A stretch of 5,040 nucleotides of DNA from an uncultured Methylococcaceae bacterium (GCA_903903365.1 CAIUYS010000711.1:1-5040); one strand, 5' to 3'; counted from the first letter of the stretch, positions 1 to 5,040 are shown. Program-made: numbers and translations. Notes: generated from the sequence alone by a model not told the origin.

Positions 1-31
1 GCATGGCAATTTAGATGAAAAGATTAGTGAC

Positions 32-238
32 TTAGTGTTGATATTTTTTTTCAGGTCTAACGGTTTGACTGCGCTTAGGGAGGGCTTTAACTAAATCTTC
101 AAGTTTTCGTACCTCGATTTTATAGAGCGTTGATAACCCTGTGTATTACTGCCAATGCTTATCCGTGGTAAATGATGGGTGCAGAACAGCATTTTTCTTG
201 TAGATGAGTTCCTTTAAATCCAATGTGAAGATTAGATA
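32..238 (-). pseudogene. Decayed gene remnant, 3' end only, family not recognised
   Basis: On the minus strand one frame reads as protein-like sequence in two pieces. The upstream piece (238 down to 149) includes LDLKELIYKKNAVLHPSF and runs into an in-frame TAA at 146-148. The downstream piece (145 down to 35) includes LEDLVKALPKRS and ends at a TAA at 32-34. Both pieces lie in the same frame, are rich in Lys, Leu and Glu, and look like one C-terminal tail interrupted by a nonsense codon. No ATG precedes either piece: a TGA sits at 239-241, and the REP-type inverted repeat starts at 249. I do not recognise the family. It could be the tail of a gene cut by the repeat and then decayed. It could equally be chance open sequence, since the pieces are short (about 30 and 37 codons). 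No other gene is visible in 1-381. Confidence 0.3.
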
Positions 239-248
239 TCAGAAACGG

Positions 249-365
249 CGTAGGCCGGAATAAGACTATTCGAGCGCAAGCGAGAATAAGCGTTTCCGGC
301 ATCCAGTACGAATGTACCGGAAACGCCACCACGCGCACGCTTGGGTAGTCTTATTCCGGCCTACG
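249..365. repeat. REP/BIME-like composite inverted repeat
   Basis: Two perfect 20-nt arms face each other at 249-268 and 346-365 (CGTAGGCCGGAATAAG... and its complement). A second perfect 10-nt pair is nested inside at 290-299 (GCGTTTCCGG) and 317-326 (CCGGAAACGC), and a shorter CAAGCG/CGCTTG pair lies at 277-282 and 338-343. Read as two units, GTAGGCCGGAATAAG...GCGTTTCCGGCAT and its inverted partner closely resemble the REP elements of enterobacteria and other gammaproteobacteria, arranged head to head as a BIME. Within the left unit, 267-288 can fold alone around a GCAA loop. The element begins 17 nt downstream of the TonB-receptor stop codon. Transcripts from that gene would therefore end in a strong structure that could protect the 3' end or reduce read-through. 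The inverted repeat is certain; the REP assignment rests on remembered consensus. Confidence 0.85.
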
Positions 366-381
366 GCCTGTCAAACAGTCT

Positions 382-3072
382 CTAAAAATTTACCGTTATA
401 GTGCCACGTACCATTCTTGGCTCAACCGGATGTTTCATAATGCCATATTGCGAATCTGTTCCTGCTGGATAGCGGTAGTCATAGGCATAGGCAATATCAT
501 TGGCGGTTGAACCGAAAATATTAAACAGATCGATTTCCACTTTGTATTTTTGGTATTGGTAACCCGAGCTTAAATTGACGATAGTGGTATTACCGGCCCA
601 ATAGGTGCCGGATTCATTTAAAGGTACATCACCAAAATGACGTAAGCGTACCGAGCCAAATAAACCATTGGGAGCCACAATAGTGGCACCTGCAGTGATA
701 ACCGTACCGACTGAGTTGGGGATATAGTTATTAGACGCACCTTGAGGTGTTTGAGCAAAGTGTGCAGAAGTAAAGGCAAAGTCGGCATCCAGAGTCAAAC
801 ATTCAGTAGGTTTGTAATAGTTAGTAAACTCCACGCCATAACGTTCAGACTTACCATTGACCTCCGTGGTGCCGGCATCTCCAACAAAGACCAATTCCTG
901 ATTACTTTCCAGCCACCATAACGCCAGTGTGCTATTCAGGCCGTTAATAAAGTTGCTGCGTATGCCTGTTTCAGCACCGCGCGAAGTGGCCATAGGTGAA
1001 ATAGTGGCTGAATTGGACGCCAATGGCGTGGGTGTTGCAGCCCCGGGATCCAGTTGTAGAGTCGTACCGCGCGCATCATTGGAGTGATAGCCGTAACCGG
1101 CGTTGACAAAATATTCAGTGTTGTACCAAGGTCCAACAATCAAGCTGAGTTTGGGGCTAAAGACTGCTTGGCTGGCATTGCCTGAATTGGCTGCATTGAT
1201 AAATGGATTGTGGGAGAAGGTATCCACTACAGTCACGTCATTATTGATAAAATCCCCGCGCAAGCCGGTAATGGTTCGCACTTTTTCATGCCAATAGGTT
1301 TGGTTTTTGAAGTAAGCCCCACCCGTGCTTTGGCTGACATTATTGCGGTTAACCGTACTTAAATACTGTCTATTAACCGTGTGATCCAGTCCGACATTCA
1401 TAATGTCATCGTGGCGAAATTGCAGGCCGTAGGTATTGTCCATTTTAAAACCAAACAGCTTGTTATAGCGCGTATGTTCGACATTACCACCGCTTTGTAC
1501 CCGATGTTCAAATTGGTGAATCTGGTCACCTTGTGTTGGGTTATCCAAATAACCGGTAAAGTTGGAGTACAGATTGACGTCATAATACAGCGCATAAATA
1601 TTGGCCGCATTTTGCCAGTTACTCCCTTTATTCCAGAGGTTACTTGATAGACTAAAACGATCGGTATTGCCGCCATCACTGGGATCCATCGTGCCGTAGA
1701 GGCCTATGGAACCATTATCAATGGCGGCTTGCGGAATTTGATTGGTCGCCGTCCAGTTGTTGGTATAGGCTTTGGCAAAAACAGAAGACCCCCAATTGCC
1801 CTGATCCAAGGTATAGCGCATCATGCCGTTAAATTTTTTAGAATCTTCGGGTTGTTGCCAAACACCGTTATAAAAATTGAACTCACCTGCGTAAAGTAAA
1901 TCACCGTTACCAACCTTGTTGGAATTAGCCATCAGGGTACGGTAATAATCATATTCGCCGGCAGTAAACTTCATGATGCCCTCAGGCAACTTATCCATTG
2001 AGAACATTTTTGAATAGCCCGCAGCCGAAAAATCACCGACCTCTGCATAATAAGGCCCTTTACCGTATTCAATATTCTTTACCAATTCGGGAATGACACT
2101 GTTAATATCCATATAACCCTGACCATGAGCATGCGTGGGCATATTCATTGGGATGCCATCAACGTAAGTGGTAAAGTCAGTGCCATGATCCAGATTAAAG
2201 CCGCGCAGGAAGTATTGGTTAGCTTTACCCGAACCACTATGCTGAGTGGCAAGGACACCGGGGATAACTTCCAATATTTCACCATTACGTGAAAGGGGGC
2301 GGTATTCAAATTGCGCTTGATTAACTTCGCCCTGTGATGCCGAACCGGTTATGCCGATAAGGTTTTTTGTGCGTGCATCTTCTATCACAAACATTTCATC
2401 AAGTTCTACGACGTCATTTTTGCTTTTTTTTGCTTTGGCTTTTGTAGTGACTTCGGTTGCCTTTTTGTCAGTGACGTCTGTTTCCTCGGCATTAACATTA
2501 CTGCCCAAAAAAATGGCAACTAATAAGGCAACCAAACGTAAGGTGGCTATCCCTGCACAATGTAACAACAAAGTCGCAAATACAAACCCCAAGGTATAAG
2601 ACAGTAAGCTTGCTGAAGCTGATATCTCTTGTCCATGTGCATAGCCATGAAAAAAAGCAAAAAAAGCGACGATAAAGACATTTAACTGCGTAGTGAATTT
2701 TACTTTGCGGACAATAAAGGCACTAAATACCAAGCCGGAAAGCATAATCATGACTTCTACACTGGAAATTACAAGACTTGCGACACCGACAAGACCGCCA
2801 AAACTCATAACGCTGACAAAAGTTGCAGGTAACAACCATATTGCTTGACCACGTAATTGAGCGGCCCAAATACCGACAGCAATCATGGTTAGAATATGAT
2901 CCCACCCTTGTAAAGGATGCGCAAAACCATGAGACCAATCACTGTTTAAGGAAAAAAGAACCGTTGATATTTTAAAGAGTGGTAAAGAAACCACTATAAA
3001 TAAACCCAGAAGTAACAGGTTTTTTTGTGCGTTAAACCAGAAGAGAGTTTCTTTATGCTTTGTCATTGACAT
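382..3072 (-). CDS. HupE/UreJ-type metal permease fused to a TonB-dependent outer-membrane receptor
   Basis: A single 896-residue frame. Residues 1-190 are a polytopic membrane protein with HupE/UreJ hallmarks: HPLQGWDH (52-59), the following AVGIWAAQL and WLLP segments, and FHGYAHGQE (141-149), whose histidines are the expected Ni/Co ligands. About six or seven hydrophobic helices are visible. The last (about 177-190) ends in SNVNA/EE (191-197), which resembles a signal-peptidase I site. Next come a Lys/Ala/Thr linker (197-221), a TonB-box-like stretch (DEMFVIED, 225-232), a plug domain (about 245-352) with FLRGFNLDHGTD and THAHGQGY, and a beta-barrel ending in ...TVNF with the usual terminal Phe. 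The receptor part is of normal length. The ATG at 3072 has GAGG six bases upstream. Inferred role: nickel or cobalt uptake across both membranes, possibly after cleavage at residue 195. The domain calls are strong; the substrate is a guess from HupE relatives. Confidence 0.9.
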   Translation of the reverse strand: MSMTKHKETLFWFNAQKNLLLLGLFIVVSLPLFKISTVLFSLNSDWSHGFAHPLQGWDHILTMIAVGIWAAQLRGQAIWLLPATFVSVMSFGGLVGVASLVISSVEVMIMLSGLVFSAFIVRKVKFTTQLNVFIVAFFAFFHGYAHGQEISASASLLSYTLGFVFATLLLHCAGIATLRLVALLVAIFLGSNVNAEETDVTDKKATEVTTKAKAKKSKNDVVELDEMFVIEDARTKNLIGITGSASQGEVNQAQFEYRPLSRNGEILEVIPGVLATQHSGSGKANQYFLRGFNLDHGTDFTTYVDGIPMNMPTHAHGQGYMDINSVIPELVKNIEYGKGPYYAEVGDFSAAGYSKMFSMDKLPEGIMKFTAGEYDYYRTLMANSNKVGNGDLLYAGEFNFYNGVWQQPEDSKKFNGMMRYTLDQGNWGSSVFAKAYTNNWTATNQIPQAAIDNGSIGLYGTMDPSDGGNTDRFSLSSNLWNKGSNWQNAANIYALYYDVNLYSNFTGYLDNPTQGDQIHQFEHRVQSGGNVEHTRYNKLFGFKMDNTYGLQFRHDDIMNVGLDHTVNRQYLSTVNRNNVSQSTGGAYFKNQTYWHEKVRTITGLRGDFINNDVTVVDTFSHNPFINAANSGNASQAVFSPKLSLIVGPWYNTEYFVNAGYGYHSNDARGTTLQLDPGAATPTPLASNSATISPMATSRGAETGIRSNFINGLNSTLALWWLESNQELVFVGDAGTTEVNGKSERYGVEFTNYYKPTECLTLDADFAFTSAHFAQTPQGASNNYIPNSVGTVITAGATIVAPNGLFGSVRLRHFGDVPLNESGTYWAGNTTIVNLSSGYQYQKYKVEIDLFNIFGSTANDIAYAYDYRYPAGTDSQYGIMKHPVEPRMVRGTITVNF

Positions 3073-3078
3073 TAATGG

Positions 3079-3083
3079 CCTCA
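3079..3083 (-). promoter_or_regulatory. Ribosome binding site of the HupE-receptor fusion gene
   Basis: The minus strand carries TGAGG, with the last G six bases before the ATG at 3072. A second in-frame ATG two codons later (3066) would lie 12 bases away, so spacing favours the first. This fixes translation start upstream of the HupE part and supports the permease domain as truly part of the product. Confidence 0.65.
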
Positions 3084-3107
3084 GTAAATCTAATGGGTTT
3101 AATTGGC

Positions 3108-3136
3108 ATTATAGTGATTGTGAAGAGCTTGCTGGA
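3108..3136 (-). promoter_or_regulatory. Possible sigma-70 promoter of the fusion gene
   Basis: On the minus strand a perfect TATAAT lies at 3113-3108, 35 bases before the start codon. The hexamer 17 bases further upstream (TCCAGC, 3136-3131) is a poor match to TTGACA, so the call rests on the -10 box and the AT-rich upstream stretch around 3140-3160. The implied leader is only about 30 nt, too short for a cobalamin or NiCo riboswitch. I see no clear NikR, Fur or Zur operator here. Confidence 0.4.
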
Positions 3137-3251
3137 GAAATTATTATATTTAGATATTCTGGTTGTTGGATATTTGGTCACCCTTTAGAATCGAACAGGG
3201 TTACTTCAATGACTGCTTCCCAAATTAAAGTAGCCGCTCACTAGAAACTAA

Positions 3252-3293
3252 TGATAGTCTCCATTTGGCATATACCATATGCTCTTACTATCA
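3252..3293. repeat. Nested two-stem inverted repeat
   Basis: TGATAGT (3252-3258) pairs with ACTATCA (3287-3293). Inside it GCATAT (3268-3273) pairs with ATATGC (3277-3282) around a three-base loop. The two stems are separated by an asymmetric internal loop of 9 and 4 bases. It lies about 180-220 bp upstream of the fusion gene start. Function unknown; such a structure could arise by chance in AT-rich sequence. Confidence 0.4.
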
Positions 3294-3332
3294 AATTCCT
3301 TGCCGTAAAGCAGCCAGTTATGACAGACAGCT

Positions 3333-3365
3333 ATTGGCCGTTATGCAGAGCTCTGCATTGGCCGT
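3333..3365. repeat. 16-bp perfect palindrome flanked by a 9-bp direct repeat
   Basis: ATGCAGAGCTCTGCAT at 3343-3358 is a perfect palindrome without a spacer. ATTGGCCGT occurs at 3333-3341 and again at 3357-3365, so the repeats abut or overlap the palindrome edges. A gapless dyad of this size is the shape expected of a dimeric regulator's operator. It sits about 270 bp upstream of the fusion gene and about 110 bp beyond the cupin stop, in sequence with no other role. No regulator family is recognised. Confidence 0.5.
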
Positions 3366-3384
3366 GATCTGCCAGTAAGTTCCA

Positions 3385-3411
3385 ACTAAAAATCAACACA
3401 CTCTCGGAGTG
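3385..3411 (-). terminator. Weak candidate terminator behind the cupin gene
   Basis: On the minus strand CACTC-CGA-GAGTG (3411-3399) forms a five-pair hairpin, followed after a few bases by a TTTTT run (about 3392-3388). It lies about 56 bases past the cupin stop. The stem is short and the T-run is not directly attached, so this is only a possibility. Confidence 0.2.
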
Positions 3412-3466
3412 AACTGCCCCTAACGCATCTTTTTAATAGAGGGGGACTGAATAATTACCCCAAAAC

Positions 3467-3832
3467 CTAATCTATATTTTCGTACACTTTTTCAGTAAAT
3501 CTCGGTGTACAAATGGCTAAAAAAACCAAGTCTTCAGTACCACTATTGGTAATTCTCTGGGAACACAAGGACGGAATAATAACCACATCACCAACTGATA
3601 GCGGTTGTGGCTCACTCTCACCGACTTCAACGATTGCCTGTCCTGATAAAATAACGTATCGCTCGACAACGCCGATTAAACGGTGCAATTTGGTTGTTAC
3701 CCCCGGCTTAACCCGCGCTCTGGCAATAGACACGTCGGGGTCTGCCGGTGAATTTGATAATTCTAAAATAAAACAGCCTTCGTCAAAGTAATATTCATCA
3801 GCTTCGTTGGCTTTTAAGATTTGTGTTTGCAT
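3467..3832 (-). CDS. Small single-domain cupin protein
   Basis: The 121-residue product is essentially one cupin beta-barrel. Motif 1 covers about residues 44-64, with His50, Glu57 and the ERYVILSG core. Motif 2 covers about 81-97, with GDVVIIP, Gln92 and RITNSG. The tail ...FLAICTPRF (about 104-112) is typical of a conserved family of stand-alone cupins. The usual metal set of two or three His plus Glu is reduced: only one His is in motif 1, and Gln replaces the motif-2 His. An enzymatic role is therefore uncertain; a sugar-isomerase-like, dioxygenase-like or ligand-sensing role cannot be told apart from sequence alone. There is no signal peptide, so it should be cytoplasmic. The ATG at 3832 gives full family length, but the ribosome binding site is weak (GAGA about 11 bases upstream). 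It is divergent from the SMR gene and 394 bp from the fusion gene on the same strand, so it is probably its own unit. Confidence 0.85.
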   Translation of the reverse strand: MQTQILKANEADEYYFDEGCFILELSNSPADPDVSIARARVKPGVTTKLHRLIGVVERYVILSGQAIVEVGESEPQPLSVGDVVIIPSLCSQRITNSGTEDLVFLAICTPRFTEKVYENID

Positions 3833-3952
3833 GGATGATTTATTCTCAAAAATACTCTATGGCGAGATTTATTGTTGGTGGTTAATAACGCATTAAACCA
3901 GCGTATTTAACTGATTGTTATAAGTTGCTGTAAAATAAATATGTAACGAAAT

Positions 3953-4026
3953 ACCCAACCGAAGCGGTTACAGGCTTTATTCCTTTTATGCTTTTTCTGG
4001 CCCTGTCCGGCCAGCTTACGTTAGGT
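3953..4026 (+). repeat. attC-like imperfect hairpin upstream of the SMR gene
   Basis: ACCCAAC at 3953-3959 fits the integron R'' consensus RYYYAAC, and GTTAGGT at 4020-4026 fits R' GTTRRRY. They pair at six of seven positions. Inside them AAGCGG (3962-3967) pairs with CC-A-GCTT (4011-4017) with one extrahelical A at 4013, and ACAGG (3970-3974) pairs with CCTGT (4002-4006). The SMR start codon follows 11 bases after the R' box, a cassette-like spacing. Competing simple hairpins exist: AACCG/CGGTT at 3957-3969 and CTGGCC/GGCCAG at 3997-4014. No second attC follows the gene and no integrase is in view, so this may be chance or a relic. Confidence 0.25.
3968..3981. repeat. Direct repeat, left copy (matches the mfd 3' end)
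   Basis: TTACAGGCTTTATT here matches TTACAGGCTTAATT at 4394-4407 at 13 of 14 positions. The right copy is the last codons and stop of mfd. The two copies bracket the SMR gene, 426 bp apart. A 10-nt identity alone is expected by chance in a window of this size, so significance depends on the position. Confidence 0.4.
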
Positions 4027-4037
4027 TTTAATAAACT

Positions 4038-4367
4038 ATGCAGTGGATCTATCTGGCAATAGCAATTGTATCTGAAGTTATTGCAACTTCCGCACTTAAA
4101 ACCACAGAAGGTTTTACCCGCTGGGCTCCCTCATTACTTGTCATTATTGGCTATGCCTCGTCATTTTACTTTCTTTCGCTCACCCTGCGCACTTTGCCAC
4201 TCGGTGTTGCTTATGCCATCTGGTCTGGTGTCGGCATAGCCCTGCTCGCACTGATTGGCTGGATAATCTATCACCAGTCACTTAATAGTGCTGCCATTAT
4301 CGGCATCACCCTTATAAGTGCTGGCGTGATTGTGCTCATTCTTTTCTCCAAGACGGCGCTTGACTGA
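4038..4367 (+). CDS. emrE: EmrE/Qac-type small multidrug resistance (SMR) transporter
   Basis: The 109-residue, four-helix inner-membrane protein matches EmrE in length and along its whole course. Glu13 in helix 1 (IVSEVIATS) corresponds to the essential EmrE Glu14 that binds protons and drug. Tyr39, Tyr59 and Trp62 (AYAIWSGVG) match the substrate-pocket residues Tyr40, Tyr60 and Trp63. Gly89 and Gly96 in helix 4 match the dimer-interface glycines. The family works as an antiparallel dimer that exchanges protons for lipophilic or quaternary ammonium cations. AYAIWSGVG favours the EmrE/Qac subtype over the guanidine exporter Gdx/SugE. The ribosome binding site is weak (AGG 12 bases upstream). 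The gene converges on mfd with only 26 bases between stops. An attC-like hairpin upstream and a direct repeat shared with the mfd end hint at acquisition. Family call firm; the exact symbol is by similarity. Confidence 0.93.
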   Translation: MQWIYLAIAIVSEVIATSALKTTEGFTRWAPSLLVIIGYASSFYFLSLTLRTLPLGVAYAIWSGVGIALLALIGWIIYHQSLNSAAIIGITLISAGVIVLILFSKTALD

Positions 4368-4393
4368 GTACAACGCTAACCCGACTGATCTGT

Positions 4394-4407
4394 TTACAGG
4401 CTTAATT
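4394..4407. repeat. Direct repeat, right copy (mfd stop region)
   Basis: This is the partner of 3968-3981, 13 of 14 identical. On the minus strand it encodes the mfd C-terminal Leu-Ser-Leu-stop. The left copy does not keep an open mfd frame, so if it is related it would be a decayed duplicate left by insertion of the SMR segment. Confidence 0.4.
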
Positions 4408-5040
4408 TTTCCAACAATTCATTAATAAATGTAAGCTTCTGTTCGGTATTCTCAAACGGCTTGATAAATCGTAACTTGTCCGCGCCATCAAATTTATAGA
4501 TTTGCGCTTGGGTTTGTATCAGGTTAATTAACTGTTCCGGATTAATGTTGGGTTCTGAGGTAAAAATAATGCGCCCGCCTCCGACGTTCGCTTCTATTTT
4601 TTTGATACCCAGCTTTTCAGCCTGATGTTTTAATTCAGTGACGTTAAACAAGGTTTTAACCGGCTCTGGCAACAAGCCAAAACGGTCAATCATTTCTACC
4701 TGTAAATCGTGTAAATCCGCTTGATTTTCGGCGCTGGAAATACGCTTATACAATACCAAACGCGCATGAATATCCGGCAGGTAATCTTCCGGAATAAGCG
4801 CCGCCGTTTGTAAATCGACTTCCGCACCTCTGTCCATGGGCGTATCGAGTTCAGGTTGTTTGCCTGATTTTAAGGCATTAACAGCCCGTTCCAATAATTC
4901 GGTGTACATACTAAAACCGATTTCCTGAATTTGTCCACTTTGATCATCACCCAGCAACTCACCGGCACCCCGAATTTCCAGATCGTTTGAGGACAACATA
5001 AAACCGGCCCCTAAATCACCGGATGCTTCAACCGCTTGCA
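4394..5040 (-). CDS. mfd: Transcription-repair coupling factor Mfd, C-terminal part (5' end outside window)
   Basis: Mfd is the ATP-driven DNA translocase that removes RNA polymerase stalled at lesions and recruits UvrA for nucleotide excision repair. The frame stays open beyond 4999 to the window edge, so the ATG at 4999 is internal. The visible 214 residues begin in the last helicase segment (GDLGAGF, then LEIRGAGELLG, QSGQIQEIGFSMY), characteristic of the Mfd/RecG translocase module. They continue through PEDYLPDIHARLVLYKRI and IDRFGLLPEP into the C-terminal D7 domain, which in E. coli Mfd holds the UvrA-binding surface shut until RNA polymerase is engaged. The tail ends at ...LLEKLSL, close to the expected end of the family (E. 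coli Mfd has 1148 residues), so the C-terminus looks intact. It converges on the SMR gene with a 26-base gap and no visible intrinsic terminator. Confidence 0.97.
   Translation of the reverse strand, partial: QAVEASGDLGAGFMLSSNDLEIRGAGELLGDDQSGQIQEIGFSMYTELLERAVNALKSGKQPELDTPMDRGAEVDLQTAALIPEDYLPDIHARLVLYKRISSAENQADLHDLQVEMIDRFGLLPEPVKTLFNVTELKHQAEKLGIKKIEANVGGGRIIFTSEPNINPEQLINLIQTQAQIYKFDGADKLRFIKPFENTEQKLTFINELLEKLSL

Larger units (their letters stand above)
3073..3466. other. 394-bp intergenic region without a gene
   Basis: No frame of useful length with a start codon exists on either strand between the fusion gene and the cupin. The part next to the fusion gene holds its ribosome binding site and probable promoter. 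The middle holds a nested stem structure (3252-3293) and a 16-bp palindrome with flanking repeats (3333-3365). The part next to the cupin holds a weak hairpin with a T-run on the minus strand. The rest looks like non-coding filler or a decayed repeat. Confidence 0.6.
3833..4037. other. Divergent intergenic region between the cupin and SMR genes
   Basis: About 205 bp, AT-rich near the cupin start. It must hold the promoters of both flanking genes, but I see no convincing -35/-10 pair for either. It contains several overlapping dyads: TGTAAC/GTTACA (3942-3947 and 3967-3972), AACCG/CGGTT (3957-3969) and CTGGCC/GGCCAG (3997-4014). The last lies in the presumed leader of the SMR gene and could be an operator. 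Confidence 0.5.

Noticed and set aside
2485..2535. A separate start for the TonB receptor inside the HupE part (TTG at 2535-2533)
   Set aside because: It would leave a 16-residue leader without a positive charge, and the nearest AGGG is about 14 bases away. The start at 3072 has a well-spaced ribosome binding site, so a fusion is the better reading.
2351..2599. Open frames on the opposite strand or in other frames within the fusion gene (also 936-1139, 1103-1297, 1381-1647, 1398-1679, 2723-2938)
   Set aside because: All lie inside the well-supported receptor/permease gene, have no family features of their own and look like shadows of its codon pattern.
3073..3180. Cobalamin or NiCo riboswitch in the fusion gene leader
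   Set aside because: The probable promoter leaves only about 30 nt of leader, and no B12-box-like or NiCo four-way-junction sequence was seen.
3441..3461. GGGG/CCCC pair as a terminator behind the cupin
   Set aside because: Only four pairs with a 12-base loop, and no T-run follows on the minus strand.
3513..3791. 92-codon plus-strand frame opposite the cupin gene
   Set aside because: It is antisense to a clear cupin with recognisable motifs, and its own translation has no recognisable domain.
3941..4037. Guanidine riboswitch (ykkC or mini-ykkC) ahead of the SMR gene
   Set aside because: The hairpin loops lack the ACGR motif of mini-ykkC, no ykkC core is visible, and the transporter is of the EmrE/Qac rather than the Gdx subtype.
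3988..4062. 24-codon upstream frame overlapping the SMR start (begins MLFLALSG)
   Set aside because: It has no credible ribosome binding site and no known counterpart; such short frames are common by chance.
4368..4393. Shared bidirectional terminator between the SMR gene and mfd
   Set aside because: The 26-base gap holds no stable inverted repeat and no T-run; GCTAAC only partly resembles an attC R'' box.

Overview
The window looks like chromosomal DNA of a gammaproteobacterium of moderate GC content. The evidence is an Mfd C-terminus close to the Escherichia coli type, a REP-like inverted repeat of the GTAGGCCGGAATAAG...CTTATTCCGGCCTAC class, and a TonB-dependent outer-membrane receptor. 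A methanotroph-like lineage (Methylococcales) would fit the overall style, but that is an impression and not a demonstration.

Layout: 1-248 holds a decayed reading frame on the minus strand. 249-365 is a long imperfect inverted repeat of REP/BIME type, lying just behind the next gene. 382-3072 (minus) is the main item: one 896-residue frame that joins a HupE/UreJ-type polytopic inner-membrane metal permease (about residues 1-190) to a complete TonB-dependent receptor (about 196-896). 3073-3466 has no gene; it holds a likely promoter and ribosome binding site for the fusion gene, a 16-bp perfect palindrome and a nested stem structure. 3467-3832 (minus) is a small single-domain cupin. 3833-4037 is a divergent intergenic region with several overlapping inverted repeats, one of them attC-like. 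4038-4367 (plus) is an EmrE/Qac-type small multidrug resistance transporter. 4394-5040 (minus) is the 3' end of mfd, running off the window and convergent with the transporter.

How the genes relate: the fusion gene is the only strong functional unit. HupE-family permeases move Ni2+ (or Co2+) across the inner membrane, and TonB-dependent receptors move scarce ligands, including nickel chelates, across the outer membrane. The last hydrophobic helix of the HupE part ends in a Val-Asn-Ala/Glu sequence that looks like a signal-peptidase site. One transcript could therefore supply both halves of a two-membrane metal import route after a single cleavage. This is an inference. The cupin, the SMR transporter and mfd look like independent housekeeping or accessory genes with no visible operon link to the fusion gene. 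The SMR gene is bracketed by a 13/14-nt direct repeat whose second copy is the mfd 3' end, and it is preceded by an attC-like hairpin, so it may have been acquired.
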